A stretch of 64,000 bases of DNA from Balanoglossus misakiensis. Taxonomy: Eukaryota > Hemichordata. Position numbers and translations under genes: made by a program. The stretch covers positions 9,176,001 to 9,240,000 of the forward strand of contig CM082586.2 of NCBI GenBank assembly GCA_040954595.2, given 5' to 3'. Shown here in pieces: positions 45,274 to 54,963 of the stretch. Position 1 is the first letter of the stretch. Each line of letters begins with the position of its first letter. Below the pieces are notes generated by a model, which was not told where the DNA came from, ran no database searches, and saw only the letters and a program-made list of their open reading frames with translations.

Positions 45274-46307
45274 TCAGTGTTCTGTTCAGACAGGTTTTAC
45301 TGTAGTTAATATCCCAAATGTCATAGCAGCTGCCCCTTTAAAACAAATTCTTTTCAAAAAATGTGTTTCTAATAGATTTGGTCAGGTGGAAAGGTATGTC
45401 ACACACTGTTTGCACTGAACACTGAAGTGGTTGCCATTTTATTGACACAAATTGAATGACACGATGCATCACATTAGACTTACGGGTAAACCATTTTATT
45501 GTTAGGGGAGTGCAGCTTAGTTTCTACTCTGCCTATTCTCTGATTTTTTTTTCTTTACTATTTGGCAGAGGCAAAATGCAGACTAGTTATGGAAGTGTTC
45601 CTAAGTAACCATGCATCAATTATTTCTATTAATCTAAGCACAACATGTAAAATATAAATCAACCAGGTAGACTCATGTCTCCCCCTACAGTAATGGTGAC
45701 AATTCCTATCATAGTACCCAACTTACTCAAGTAAACACACTTAATGTTAGCAAACAGTCCTATAGATATAGCCTGGACCCCTGTCCCATTCCTGCTGCTG
45801 GTAGTGACAGCAGGGTTAGAAAGTGGGCAGAGAACAAGAGTATCTTACAGGCCTCTTTCATGACCCCTGTGTGACCTTACATCCTGGTGATTTGTTGGTT
45901 TGACATCATTCATCATTCAATGTTAAATACAACAGCTAATCTTTCTAACACAGGCAATGTTTAACAGTTTTGTTCAAGGATGAGAAAAAATGCATTGATT
46001 TAATAGCGTGGTTGGTAAACTCGAAATTGTATACTCACACCAACAAAATTCCAGGATCAGGAGGTCAAAAGGGGTCATAAAAGTGGCATGATATAGCTTA
46101 GTAGCCAGTGGTGTAATATTTATATGAACTGTGCAACTTCATGCATATTTCAATGTTATAAGTATTGACTGACATATAAAATTTCTTTGCGATGTCGAAA
46201 TTCAATGAGAAGAAACAAAAGCCAAAAGTTACCACATTTTATACTGACAATGATTTGTTTTGTACAGTTTACCCTATGGATCCAGCTATCATAAGAATAG
46301 GTCAAAT
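45274..46307. other. Stretch without a recognisable gene
   Basis: Nothing supported on either strand. Confidence 0.4.
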
Positions 46308-46375
46308 AATTGTAGCTTTGGTGGGCTGGTTGATCGCTGACGGGCTTGATCAACCAGCCCATCTAGGCTACAATT
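46308..46375. repeat. Hairpin element
   Basis: ATTGTAG...TGGGCTGGTTGATC and GATCAACCAGCCCA...CTACAAT are inverse complements around a 12-nt loop. Confidence 0.65.
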
Positions 46376-46454
46376 TTTGCAGCTATCATAGGAAGGGCAC
46401 ATTCGGAATACCCCCCACTGGGCAAAAAGGTTGATATACATTCAGTATTTTCAC

Positions 46455-46600
46455 GTATATGGACACGTAGATTAGGAATATGCGCAAGTATACAATAGTC
46501 TGCACAGTTGTACATCTACAATCTGCACCACGTATATGTGACGTATATTCACGTATATGGAACATACCAATGTGTTAGTATACGTGCACGTATATCTATG
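46455..46600. repeat. Cluster of ACGTATAT motifs
   Basis: CACGTATATG or ACGTATAT occurs five or more times in ~145 bp (e.g. near 46455, 46530, 46542, 46550, 46588). Could be chance in AT-rich DNA or a binding-site cluster. Confidence 0.3.
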
Positions 46601-46961
46601 AAGATCACGGGTGTGCACAACGCAGACCAATGCAGATCAAGTGCACACTATAAACATTCCAACGTATTTGTACACATTCTCAGTGCATATCTTCCTTGCT
46701 ATTTGCATGACTGTGTTATTAGCATACGTTACATCATCATCACAGACATTTACATTTGCATAGTTGAGTTCACATTCCTGGTATTTTTACATATATTTAA
46801 CGCAGACCCTTCCAGAAATTACCATACATTATGTCATCATTGTTGGCAAATATTTGCAAAATAATTTTGGGGTCATATTTAAATTACCCCAAAGGTCACA
46901 ATTCTGGGGTCATCCTTCATTGTCAGGATTTGACCTTTCCTTCTTATTCACCTTTGCTGTA

Positions 46962-47026
46962 AATTTGTTACTATTAATCTGCTTTGAGATGCAACTGCAT
47001 TTCAAAGCAGATCAATAGCAACAAAT
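46962..47026. repeat. 30-bp stem hairpin
   Basis: The two halves around a 4-nt loop (AACT) pair with a few mismatches (ATCTGCTTTGAGATGC against GCATTTCAAAGCAGAT). Confidence 0.65.
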
Positions 47027-47440
47027 CGGTAAATGCATATTTCAAGCCGATACACTTCCTCCCATCGTGCATCAACAAAAAACTGCTCACATAATAAAAT
47101 TCACTTAAAAGGTAATTTTATTTAAAACATATAAAATGATTAAAGACATTACATGGACAAAGAACAAAGTGTTTTGTTTTTAAATGCAAACCTAAAATCT
47201 GAAAAATAATCCTCAAAGTCTAGCTTCATTCAGTAACTCCAAAATACCATGAAAAATTTGCTTCATCTGACATCAGATCGCCTGCTTTCACCATGTTATC
47301 CTATTAAAGGGGAAATCAGGCGTAGCTGATTTCTACATAATTTGGTAGTTTTGATGTCACTCTTTCAGAAAAAAAACATATTCGCCATGTATAGGTCGCG
47401 CGATTTTTTACAAAATCAAGGGAAAGTTGGCAGAATTTCC

Positions 47441-47795
47441 AATATGGCGTTTACTGTAATTTGAATCATGGGAAAAAAAGCGCCAGGACCAACTTCCGCC
47501 CACCTTGGTGTGGGTGATACCATTTTCCGATTGGTATCACTGCATCACAAGCTAAGCGTATTTGCATATTTTTCATGGGTTATAGCTCATGAAAACTGTC
47601 AATAGATGACAAATTTTCGACTTTGCTGATGATTGTTTATCAACTGATGCAAAGAACAAACAATAGCTATGAAAATACGCCTAGTCTGTCGCCCAGTGAC
47701 ACCAATCGGAGAATGGTATCACCCACACCATGGTGGGCGGAAGTTGGTCCTGGCGCTTTTTTTCCCATGATTCAAATTACAGTAAACGCCATATT
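47441..47795. mobile_element. Fold-back MITE with ~100-bp arms
   Basis: Left arm 47441-47541 and right arm 47693-47795 are near-perfect inverse complements (AATATGGCGTTTACTGTAAT ... inverse), sharing AGCGCCAGGACCAAC and GGGTGATACCATT. The spacer is ~150 bp and non-coding. Confidence 0.75.
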
Positions 47796-47823
47796 TAATT
47801 TAAGGAGAAACCAAAAATGTACA

Positions 47824-47941
47824 ATTAAGATGGGTCCCTGGGATCTTTTTGCTCGTTGCTATGGGCCTTTATAGGACACTACACTCAATTTTGATCGAAA
47901 CCGTTATGAACGTCCGACAAGGGGCTTGTAACTAGTTAAAA
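47824..47941 (+). repeat. TTAA-type transposon terminus, copy 1
   Basis: TTAA followed by GATGGGTCCCTGGGATC... to GTAACTAGTTAAAA. The same sequence, also after TTAA, is at 53748. TTAA plus a purine-purine start suggests a Kolobok-like end. A Penelope 3' end cuts it at 47942. Confidence 0.5.
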
Positions 47942-48003
47942 AGAGTGTAAAATATAAAATATGCTCGACCGCAGTTCCTGTCTTCTGAATGATCTTTATT
48001 TAA

Positions 48004-48052
48004 AACCAACGTTTCGGCAGTACACAGACTGCCTTCTTCAGGGTATACTAAT
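48004..48052 (-). ncRNA. Hammerhead-ribozyme-like motif (P1 3' region)
   Basis: On minus: CTGAAGA, stem II GGCAG(8 nt)CTGCC, then GAAACGTT. This keeps the conserved core CUGANGA...GAAA with position 7 changed (A for U, a tolerated site) and a minimal helix III (CG). ACC before and GGT after can form helix I. Hammerheads of this minimal kind are known from Penelope-like elements; activity is untested. Confidence 0.6.
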
Positions 48053-48387
48053 GTAAACAAATAAAACACGATAGGAATCGGTTAAAATAGGTATGTGGTA
48101 AAAAGCAGTAAATTTCAGAAAAATAACAAAATTGGCATTACAATAAAAGGCGTCTCTGTGTGACTAGAGGTTAAAAAATGAATGGTAATGACAAGAGTTG
48201 TACATTTCATGGGAATAAAATCACTATATATGTGTAGAATGAAGAGAGAAACCAACCTTGATACGAAGTTGCAGCGTATCGAGAAGTACAGTGATGGTGT
48301 TGGAAACTGACTCCCTAGTGTGGGGCAGAAAGATCAAATGTAGACCCCCCAGTTGAGATGAGAATAGAGGAACATGGTATGGAGGCA

Positions 48388-50247
48388 TCATCCCTCCTTA
48401 CGGTTGATACCATTTGGCGATAGGGTACCAAACTTAGTAATGAAGAAGAGTTCTTTTTGACGTCGGGTTTGTGTGTTGGGGCTGAACATTTTGCAGAGGC
48501 CACTGGCATGAAAGTGACTGAGGTTGTGACCAGGTTGGTTAAAATGTTCTGAGACAGGGGTGGGTTTGTTATTTTTGATGGTGTAGATGTGTTCATATAG
48601 GCGTCGTTTGAATTCTCTTTTTGTTTCGCCTATATATTGTTTTAGGCATTTCTGGCAGGTTATGATGTAGATAAGGTTGCGGGTAGTGCATTTGATGTTC
48701 CCAATGACTTTGTGGGTTTTGCCGGTGTGTGTGCTTGTGATGGTGTCTGTTTCTGAAATAAAGGGACATTGGTTGCATTTGCCACATCGTTTGGTGTCGC
48801 CAGTAGTGCGATCGATGGGTGTGGTTTTCAGGTTTGCTCTTACAAGGATCTTCCTCATGTTGGGGGATTGTTTGTACGCTGTTATTGGTAATTCCTTAAT
48901 GGCCTTGTTTATTTCTGTGTCATTGGAAATAATGCCCCAGTGTTTGGTGAGAATGTCGGAAATTTTGGGGAGGACAGGATTGAAGGTGACAACCAAGGGA
49001 ATTCTTTGGTTGTGTCGTCTGGGGCTCGAGTGGTTGGCGTTGATGAGTTGTTTTCTGTCTAGGTTCTTCGCTTTGTTGATGTCATGGTCGATCTTATGTG
49101 GATTATAGCCCCTTGCCCTGAAATGCTCTCTCAGATCACTAGTGGCTTTGTCATATGACTGGTCGCTTGAACAAATGCGGCGGTAACGTAGAGTCTGACT
49201 CCAAGTGATAGAACCGAAAACGTGTTTTGGGTGGCAGGAGTTGTGCCACAGATAAGTGTGTTGGTCTGTGGGTTTGCTATATATGGTGGTGTGGATTTTG
49301 TTTTCTTGTATGCTCATAGAAGTATCTAGAAAGGGTACATTAACAGAGTTAAATTCCATGGTAAATTTGATGGTGGGGTGAATTTGATTGCAAAATTTGT
49401 GGAAGGAGTGAAGATTTTCTACACCATGGGTCCATATGAAACGGATGTCATCAATGTAGCGTCGCCAGTGTATAGGTTTGTGTTCAGCATTTTGCAGAAT
49501 CATGTTTTCGATTTTGCCCATGGCGAGGTTTGCATAAGAGGGGGCGACCTTTGACCCCATGGCCGTACCGTGTGTCTGTAGGAAGTACCTATCTTTAAAA
49601 ATAAAGAAATTGTGTTCTAAAATAAAGTGTAACATTTCAATCGTAAGTTGAGGGCTATTTACATTATGGTCAATAAGATATTCCTTAGCTGCTGCCAAAC
49701 CAAAATCGTGGGGGATATTAGTATAGAGTGCTTGTACATCCATAGTGACAATAAGAGCATTGTTGGGTATGGTGGTTTGATCAATGTCTTGTAGATGGTG
49801 ATTAGTGTCCTTGATATATGACGGGAGGGATTTAACAATAGGTTGGAGGACGTAATCGGCAAAGGTGGAAATGGGCGTGGTCAGAGCTTGACATTGTGGT
49901 ATTATGGGGCGTAATGGAGTGTCTTTCTTATGTACCTTAGGAAGTCCATAGAAGTGTCCTGGTCTTGGTTCCTGGGGAAATAAGTTGGCGGCTGTATCAT
50001 TGGATATCCAGTTTTTGCGTCTCCATCGGTTGATATTCTTTTGTAGTTCTGTAGTGTAGGTTTCTGTTGGGTCATCATCGAGTTGCTTGTAGAATTTAGT
50101 GTCTTCAAGGAGATCTTCGCATTTCTTGTTGTACCATGTTTGGTCCATGACGACTATGCTGCCTCCCTTGTCTGCAGGTTTGATGATAATATCTTTTCGG
50201 GCTTTTAGTTGATTAAGTGAGATACGTTCCCCCGGTGGTAAGTTATC
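48388..50247 (-). CDS. Penelope RT with GIY-YIG endonuclease (P1)
   Basis: Coding runs from the junction (first residues DNLPPGERIS) through MDQTWYN (50148), 586 residues from that Met. RT: HFYGLPKVHK (62-74), motif A with Asp137 (MDVQALYTNIP), HGTAMGSKVAP (193-203), catalytic YIDD (231-234), FLD (273-275), SKPTDQHTYL (291-300). After a linker comes a CGKCNQCPF Cys motif (455-463) and a GIY-YIG nuclease (IYIITC at 493, QYIGETKREFKRRLYEH at 504-520, with catalytic Arg and Glu). It should nick DNA and reverse transcribe its RNA there. Internally intact, but the extreme N-terminus normally present is missing. Confidence 0.95.
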   Translation of the reverse strand, partial: DNLPPGERISLNQLKARKDIIIKPADKGGSIVVMDQTWYNKKCEDLLEDTKFYKQLDDDPTETYTTELQKNINRWRRKNWISNDTAANLFPQEPRPGHFYGLPKVHKKDTPLRPIIPQCQALTTPISTFADYVLQPIVKSLPSYIKDTNHHLQDIDQTTIPNNALIVTMDVQALYTNIPHDFGLAAAKEYLIDHNVNSPQLTIEMLHFILEHNFFIFKDRYFLQTHGTAMGSKVAPSYANLAMGKIENMILQNAEHKPIHWRRYIDDIRFIWTHGVENLHSFHKFCNQIHPTIKFTMEFNSVNVPFLDTSMSIQENKIHTTIYSKPTDQHTYLWHNSCHPKHVFGSITWSQTLRYRRICSSDQSYDKATSDLREHFRARGYNPHKIDHDINKAKNLDRKQLINANHSSPRRHNQRIPLVVTFNPVLPKISDILTKHWGIISNDTEINKAIKELPITAYKQSPNMRKILVRANLKTTPIDRTTGDTKRCGKCNQCPFISETDTITSTHTGKTHKVIGNIKCTTRNLIYIITCQKCLKQYIGETKREFKRRLYEHIYTIKNNKPTPVSEHFNQPGHNLSHFHASGLCKMFSPNTQTRRQKELFFITKFGTLSPNGINRKEG

Positions 50248-50248
50248 C

Positions 50249-50250
50249 CA
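50249..50250. other. Head-to-head junction of the first Penelope pair (2-bp spacer CA)
   Basis: Arms 48761-50248 and 50251-51738 are perfect inverse complements about a 2-bp CA. The same CA spacer recurs in the second pair at 56825-56826. Confidence 0.9.
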
Positions 50251-51738
50251 GGATAACTTACCACCGGGGGAACGTATCTCACTTAATCAACTAAAAGCCC
50301 GAAAAGATATTATCATCAAACCTGCAGACAAGGGAGGCAGCATAGTCGTCATGGACCAAACATGGTACAACAAGAAATGCGAAGATCTCCTTGAAGACAC
50401 TAAATTCTACAAGCAACTCGATGATGACCCAACAGAAACCTACACTACAGAACTACAAAAGAATATCAACCGATGGAGACGCAAAAACTGGATATCCAAT
50501 GATACAGCCGCCAACTTATTTCCCCAGGAACCAAGACCAGGACACTTCTATGGACTTCCTAAGGTACATAAGAAAGACACTCCATTACGCCCCATAATAC
50601 CACAATGTCAAGCTCTGACCACGCCCATTTCCACCTTTGCCGATTACGTCCTCCAACCTATTGTTAAATCCCTCCCGTCATATATCAAGGACACTAATCA
50701 CCATCTACAAGACATTGATCAAACCACCATACCCAACAATGCTCTTATTGTCACTATGGATGTACAAGCACTCTATACTAATATCCCCCACGATTTTGGT
50801 TTGGCAGCAGCTAAGGAATATCTTATTGACCATAATGTAAATAGCCCTCAACTTACGATTGAAATGTTACACTTTATTTTAGAACACAATTTCTTTATTT
50901 TTAAAGATAGGTACTTCCTACAGACACACGGTACGGCCATGGGGTCAAAGGTCGCCCCCTCTTATGCAAACCTCGCCATGGGCAAAATCGAAAACATGAT
51001 TCTGCAAAATGCTGAACACAAACCTATACACTGGCGACGCTACATTGATGACATCCGTTTCATATGGACCCATGGTGTAGAAAATCTTCACTCCTTCCAC
51101 AAATTTTGCAATCAAATTCACCCCACCATCAAATTTACCATGGAATTTAACTCTGTTAATGTACCCTTTCTAGATACTTCTATGAGCATACAAGAAAACA
51201 AAATCCACACCACCATATATAGCAAACCCACAGACCAACACACTTATCTGTGGCACAACTCCTGCCACCCAAAACACGTTTTCGGTTCTATCACTTGGAG
51301 TCAGACTCTACGTTACCGCCGCATTTGTTCAAGCGACCAGTCATATGACAAAGCCACTAGTGATCTGAGAGAGCATTTCAGGGCAAGGGGCTATAATCCA
51401 CATAAGATCGACCATGACATCAACAAAGCGAAGAACCTAGACAGAAAACAACTCATCAACGCCAACCACTCGAGCCCCAGACGACACAACCAAAGAATTC
51501 CCTTGGTTGTCACCTTCAATCCTGTCCTCCCCAAAATTTCCGACATTCTCACCAAACACTGGGGCATTATTTCCAATGACACAGAAATAAACAAGGCCAT
51601 TAAGGAATTACCAATAACAGCGTACAAACAATCCCCCAACATGAGGAAGATCCTTGTAAGAGCAAACCTGAAAACCACACCCATCGATCGCACTACTGGC
51701 GACACCAAACGATGTGGCAAATGCAACCAATGTCCCTT
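50251..51738 (+). mobile_element. Penelope-like retroelement, copy P2 (plus, 3'-truncated)
   Basis: Same 5' start as P1 in opposite orientation, cut after the Cys motif (CGKCNQCP) at 51738, so the GIY-YIG domain, 3' UTR and ribozyme are missing. The frame from 50351 ends at 51745 in foreign sequence. The cut is the left edge of the large palindrome; it shares TT with the joined sequence. Confidence 0.95.
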
Positions 51739-53747
51739 GCTCTGACTGACTCGATAACTCTACAATTAATGTGGATTAATTAAATGTTGACAGAATGAAG
51801 AGTGCAGATATGAAGTCAAGTTTGGCCCACAAAACTTCAGTTATGTGTTCCACTATTTATGAAAAAGCAAATTAATTTAATAACTTCACATTGCAATAGT
51901 AAACCAAGTAGTCATTACCATCACATGAATGTCGCCAAAAACCAACATGAGAACGTGGAATGAGAATTGTGTAATATTAATTGCAGCTTCCGCAATATAT
52001 TTTGTTTGACCCTTTATATTTACATTTTGTGCAGGGATTGTTTTGCCATTTATGGCTGTGTACAATCGAATCTGCAAAACTGATAACAGTTTCATAAATA
52101 CTCTGTGTGCCATCATGATTCTGACAAATAGATGCTTATTTTTCTTTGTAGTGCAGCTTGTATTTACTTATTGACTTTTATACAGATACAGTCTTCAAAA
52201 TCAAATGATTAGCTAGACGACGCAATCCCAACAAAACTAACTTGCCAGTTGAACTCAAGACTGCAACATCGTGATATGGTGTAATTTGTGAATGAATTTC
52301 AAGGCAATGTTAATGACACAACAATGCAATGGCTTCCCCGGAAGATAAAGACCCACAGGTAAGTTACTTTTGAACTGAATTTACGCTGTCCGTCTCATCA
52401 TGACCACCCATAATCTATCAACAGGTGTTTCAGAATAAATATCCGTCTGCTGAGATTTTTCTTGGTTCAAGTGGACTGAAACATTTGAACGACAAAATTT
52501 ACAAATTACCACCCGGACAGAACGTGTCGCAGCAAAATTAAAGTTGTGAAAACTTGACAAATTGTCGATGAAATTCAACACTGCAGACAGCAACTTGTAG
52601 ACACGGCAATATATGTGTGCTCACATTTGCATGTTAGCTCCAATTGCAAGTCAGCTCAAACCAGCTCTGTGCTATGCGCGTTTTGTACGCCTAAAATATT
52701 AGTCCATGAATCTGACTTGTTCTACAAGACATCAAATGACTGTCCAAACATCTGTGGAAAGGTGAATCAGTCAGTCAGTCTATCCGTCAGTTGTGAGTGG
52801 GGTGTCTGTGTTGGATCGAGAGACTGTGAGTGGGGCACACAACTTTTAACAATGACATCATGGAAACTGTTTGTTGTTTGTGCTGGACGTACAAAGTTTT
52901 TACTAGTAATAAATTGCTCGTCATATTTTATTATCACAATCCAAAGTTTTCAATCTATGTCTGTATTACTGTATAGTCAATCATTCTCGAGTCTGATTAG
53001 CATCTCTTCAGTGGCTCACTCCACATAGATACCAATTACCATATCAACAGACAATGACCTTTCTGACCTGTGCGAGTTCATTCAAGGTGACACAATTGTC
53101 GATTGTAAGCGAACAGTGTTTCAGCCGCACTCAGTTTAATGTCATGCTAACCTATGATCACTTGGCTATCAGGTTTTATTGGGCCAGTGGCATGCTTGAT
53201 CTAGATGTTATTTTTGGAAGCAAAGTTGACGGCTAGATACTAGACTAGGATAGTGCATGATCACATACACGCCAAGATGAATCATTATAAACACAGAAAT
53301 CATAGTGTCCTTCATAGTTGCATAGGTGTATGCAGGGACAGTTAAATTCTCTTCATCTTAATTTCATTCAAAAGCCTTGAATGCTAAATTTTCATGTTGG
53401 GATCGGTACGTAACAGCTTGAAAATGTAATTCGCCCATGCAGTCAAATTTAGATAACAAGAAACAATGTTCTCTTTGTGTAGCCCTTATTAGAAAGGACA
53501 GGTATGGTCCCCTTTGGCCATAATGCCCTGACCATATCATCGATCGCCTCATGGTATCACACAAACAAACACACAAAATGTTGAGTGGTTTACGAGGGTA
53601 CTCGTTCTAAGCTATTTTCTTCATGATGTTTAGAGATGGCAAAACGTTGACAATAGCAAAGATGCTGAAAGCCAGTTACCAAACATTCTTTGAGAAATTG
53701 TGTTAAAGATGTATGATCAGTAAAATTGAACGTGTTGTTATTTCTCT
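51739..53747 (+). other. Palindrome arm, mostly non-repetitive DNA
   Basis: Apart from a candidate first exon at 52329-52358, no gene was recognised. Short open frames (52615-53028, 53054-53236) have no motif. Mirrored at 59904-61912. Confidence 0.4.
52329..52358 (+). CDS. Candidate first coding exon (MASPEDKDPQ)
   Basis: ATG in context TGCAATGG, ten codons, then a perfect donor CCACAG|GTAAGT in phase 0. The ankyrin exon at 63058 is plus-strand and phase 0, and an N-terminus of this kind before NLINAAVKGD is plausible for an ankyrin protein. An identical copy lies on minus at 61293-61322. Short exons are easily imitated by chance, so this rests on splice signal and phase only. Confidence 0.35.
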
Positions 53748-53852
53748 TAAGATGGGTCCCTGGGATCTTTTTGCCCGTTGCTATGGGCCTTTATAGGACA
53801 TTACACCCCGATTTGGACTAAGCCGTTTTCAGAGTCTAACAAGGGGCTGGTA
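53748..53852 (+). repeat. TTAA-type transposon terminus, copy 2 (mirrored at 59799-59903)
   Basis: TTAA then GATGGGTCCCTGGGATC, colinear with 47824-47941 up to TAACTAGTT(G/A)AAAA with scattered substitutions, so not a recent duplicate of it. Confidence 0.5.
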
Positions 53853-54441
53853 ACTAGTTGAAAATCTGCACGATTGTGAGCGCGCGCCCCCTGACGCCAT
53901 TGATATGCAAATTAGCTAGGTCAAATTTCAAAAGCCTAAGGCTTTTTATTCCGTGACCTCAAAAACGAACTTGATACGTATTCATTAGTTGCTTGAACCA
54001 GGGAAGATCGTGACGGATTTTGTTTTCGAATATTATCGTTGTATCCTACGATTTCAGCATACCCGTACCACACCTGAAAAAGTCATCGATTTTGGGTGTT
54101 TTTGGACGCACTCTTCCACTGGTATCGCTTCTTAACACGACGAAAACCGAAAAAACGATCCGTCACACTATGCGGAAGTGCGTTCTCAACAAGCAGGTCA
54201 AATTTGGCTGGCCTACGTCGCCTGTGAAAAAAGCCTTAGGGATTTTTGTGAACGGTACAAAATCTCTGTGTACAAAACATTGGATTTTTAGCGTTCGATC
54301 CAGTTACTGTGGTTACAGGACGCGCACGCTATCGCTGACCGCTGCTTTGCCGTATTAGCGTGGCGGCCTATGGCCGGGCGGTAGCTGCCGTAAACATACT
54401 CAGACAGGGGGTGTGCACACAATCGTGCGTATTTTTAACTA
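53853..54441. mobile_element. ~590-bp inverted-repeat element (mirrored at 59210-59798)
   Basis: Ends CTAGTTGAAAATCTGCACG and the inverse of CTAGTTAAAAATACGCACG (54441 inward) give ~40-bp imperfect TIRs including CGATTGTG and CCCCCTG. A 112-codon frame inside (54020-54358) is not recognised. Confidence 0.45.
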
Positions 54442-54579
54442 GGATAGGTAGGAAAGTCAGTCCAACTACAACTATCGAAGTTTTCAGCGGAAGGTGGGAG
54501 CACATCGGACGTAGAACAGAGTGTAAAATATAAAATATGCTCGACCGCAGTTCCTGTCTTCTGAATGATCTTTATTTAA

Positions 54580-54628
54580 AACCAACGTTTCGGCAGTACA
54601 CAGACTGCCTTCTTCAGGGTATACTAAT
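54580..54628 (-). ncRNA. Hammerhead-ribozyme-like motif (P3)
   Basis: Same motif as in P1: CTGAAGA, GGCAG/CTGCC stem, GAAACGTT. Confidence 0.6.
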
Positions 54629-54963
54629 GGAAACAAATAAAACACGATAGGAATCGGTTAAAATAGGTATGTGGTAAAAAGCAGTAAATTTCAGAAAAAT
54701 AACAAAATTGGCATTACAATAAAAGGCGTCTCTGTGTGACTAGAGGTTAAAAAATGAATGGTAATGACAAGAGTTGTACATTTCATGGGAATAAAATCAC
54801 TATATATGTGTAGAATGAAGAGAGAAACCAACCTTGATACGAAGTTGCAGCGTATCGAGAAGTACAGTGATGGTGTTGGAAACTGACTCCCTAGTGTGGG
54901 GCAGAAAGATCAAATGTAGACCCCCCAGTTGAGATGAGAATAGAGGAACATGGTATGGAGGCA

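Larger units (their letters stand above)
47942..50248 (-). mobile_element. Penelope-like retroelement, copy P1 (minus)
   Basis: A 2.3-kb copy from its 3' end (47942) to the head-to-head junction at 50248. It holds a full RT/GIY-YIG frame, a 3' UTR and a hammerhead-like motif. It differs from copy P3 at least at 48054 (T against G at 54630); the translations are identical. The N-terminal region before the RT is cut at the junction. Confidence 0.95.

Noticed and set aside
48315-48596. 93-codon frame overlapping the Penelope 3' end
   Set aside because: Out-of-frame overlap of the GIY-YIG region and 3' UTR; no motif.
48677-49108. 143-codon frame opposite the Penelope RT (repeated in all copies)
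   Set aside because: Antisense shadow of a conserved coding region; it repeats only because the RT does.
54020-54358. 112-codon frame in the palindrome arm as a gene
   Set aside because: Lies inside a repeat-bounded element, no motif; its perfect repetition at 59293 reflects the palindrome, not conservation.
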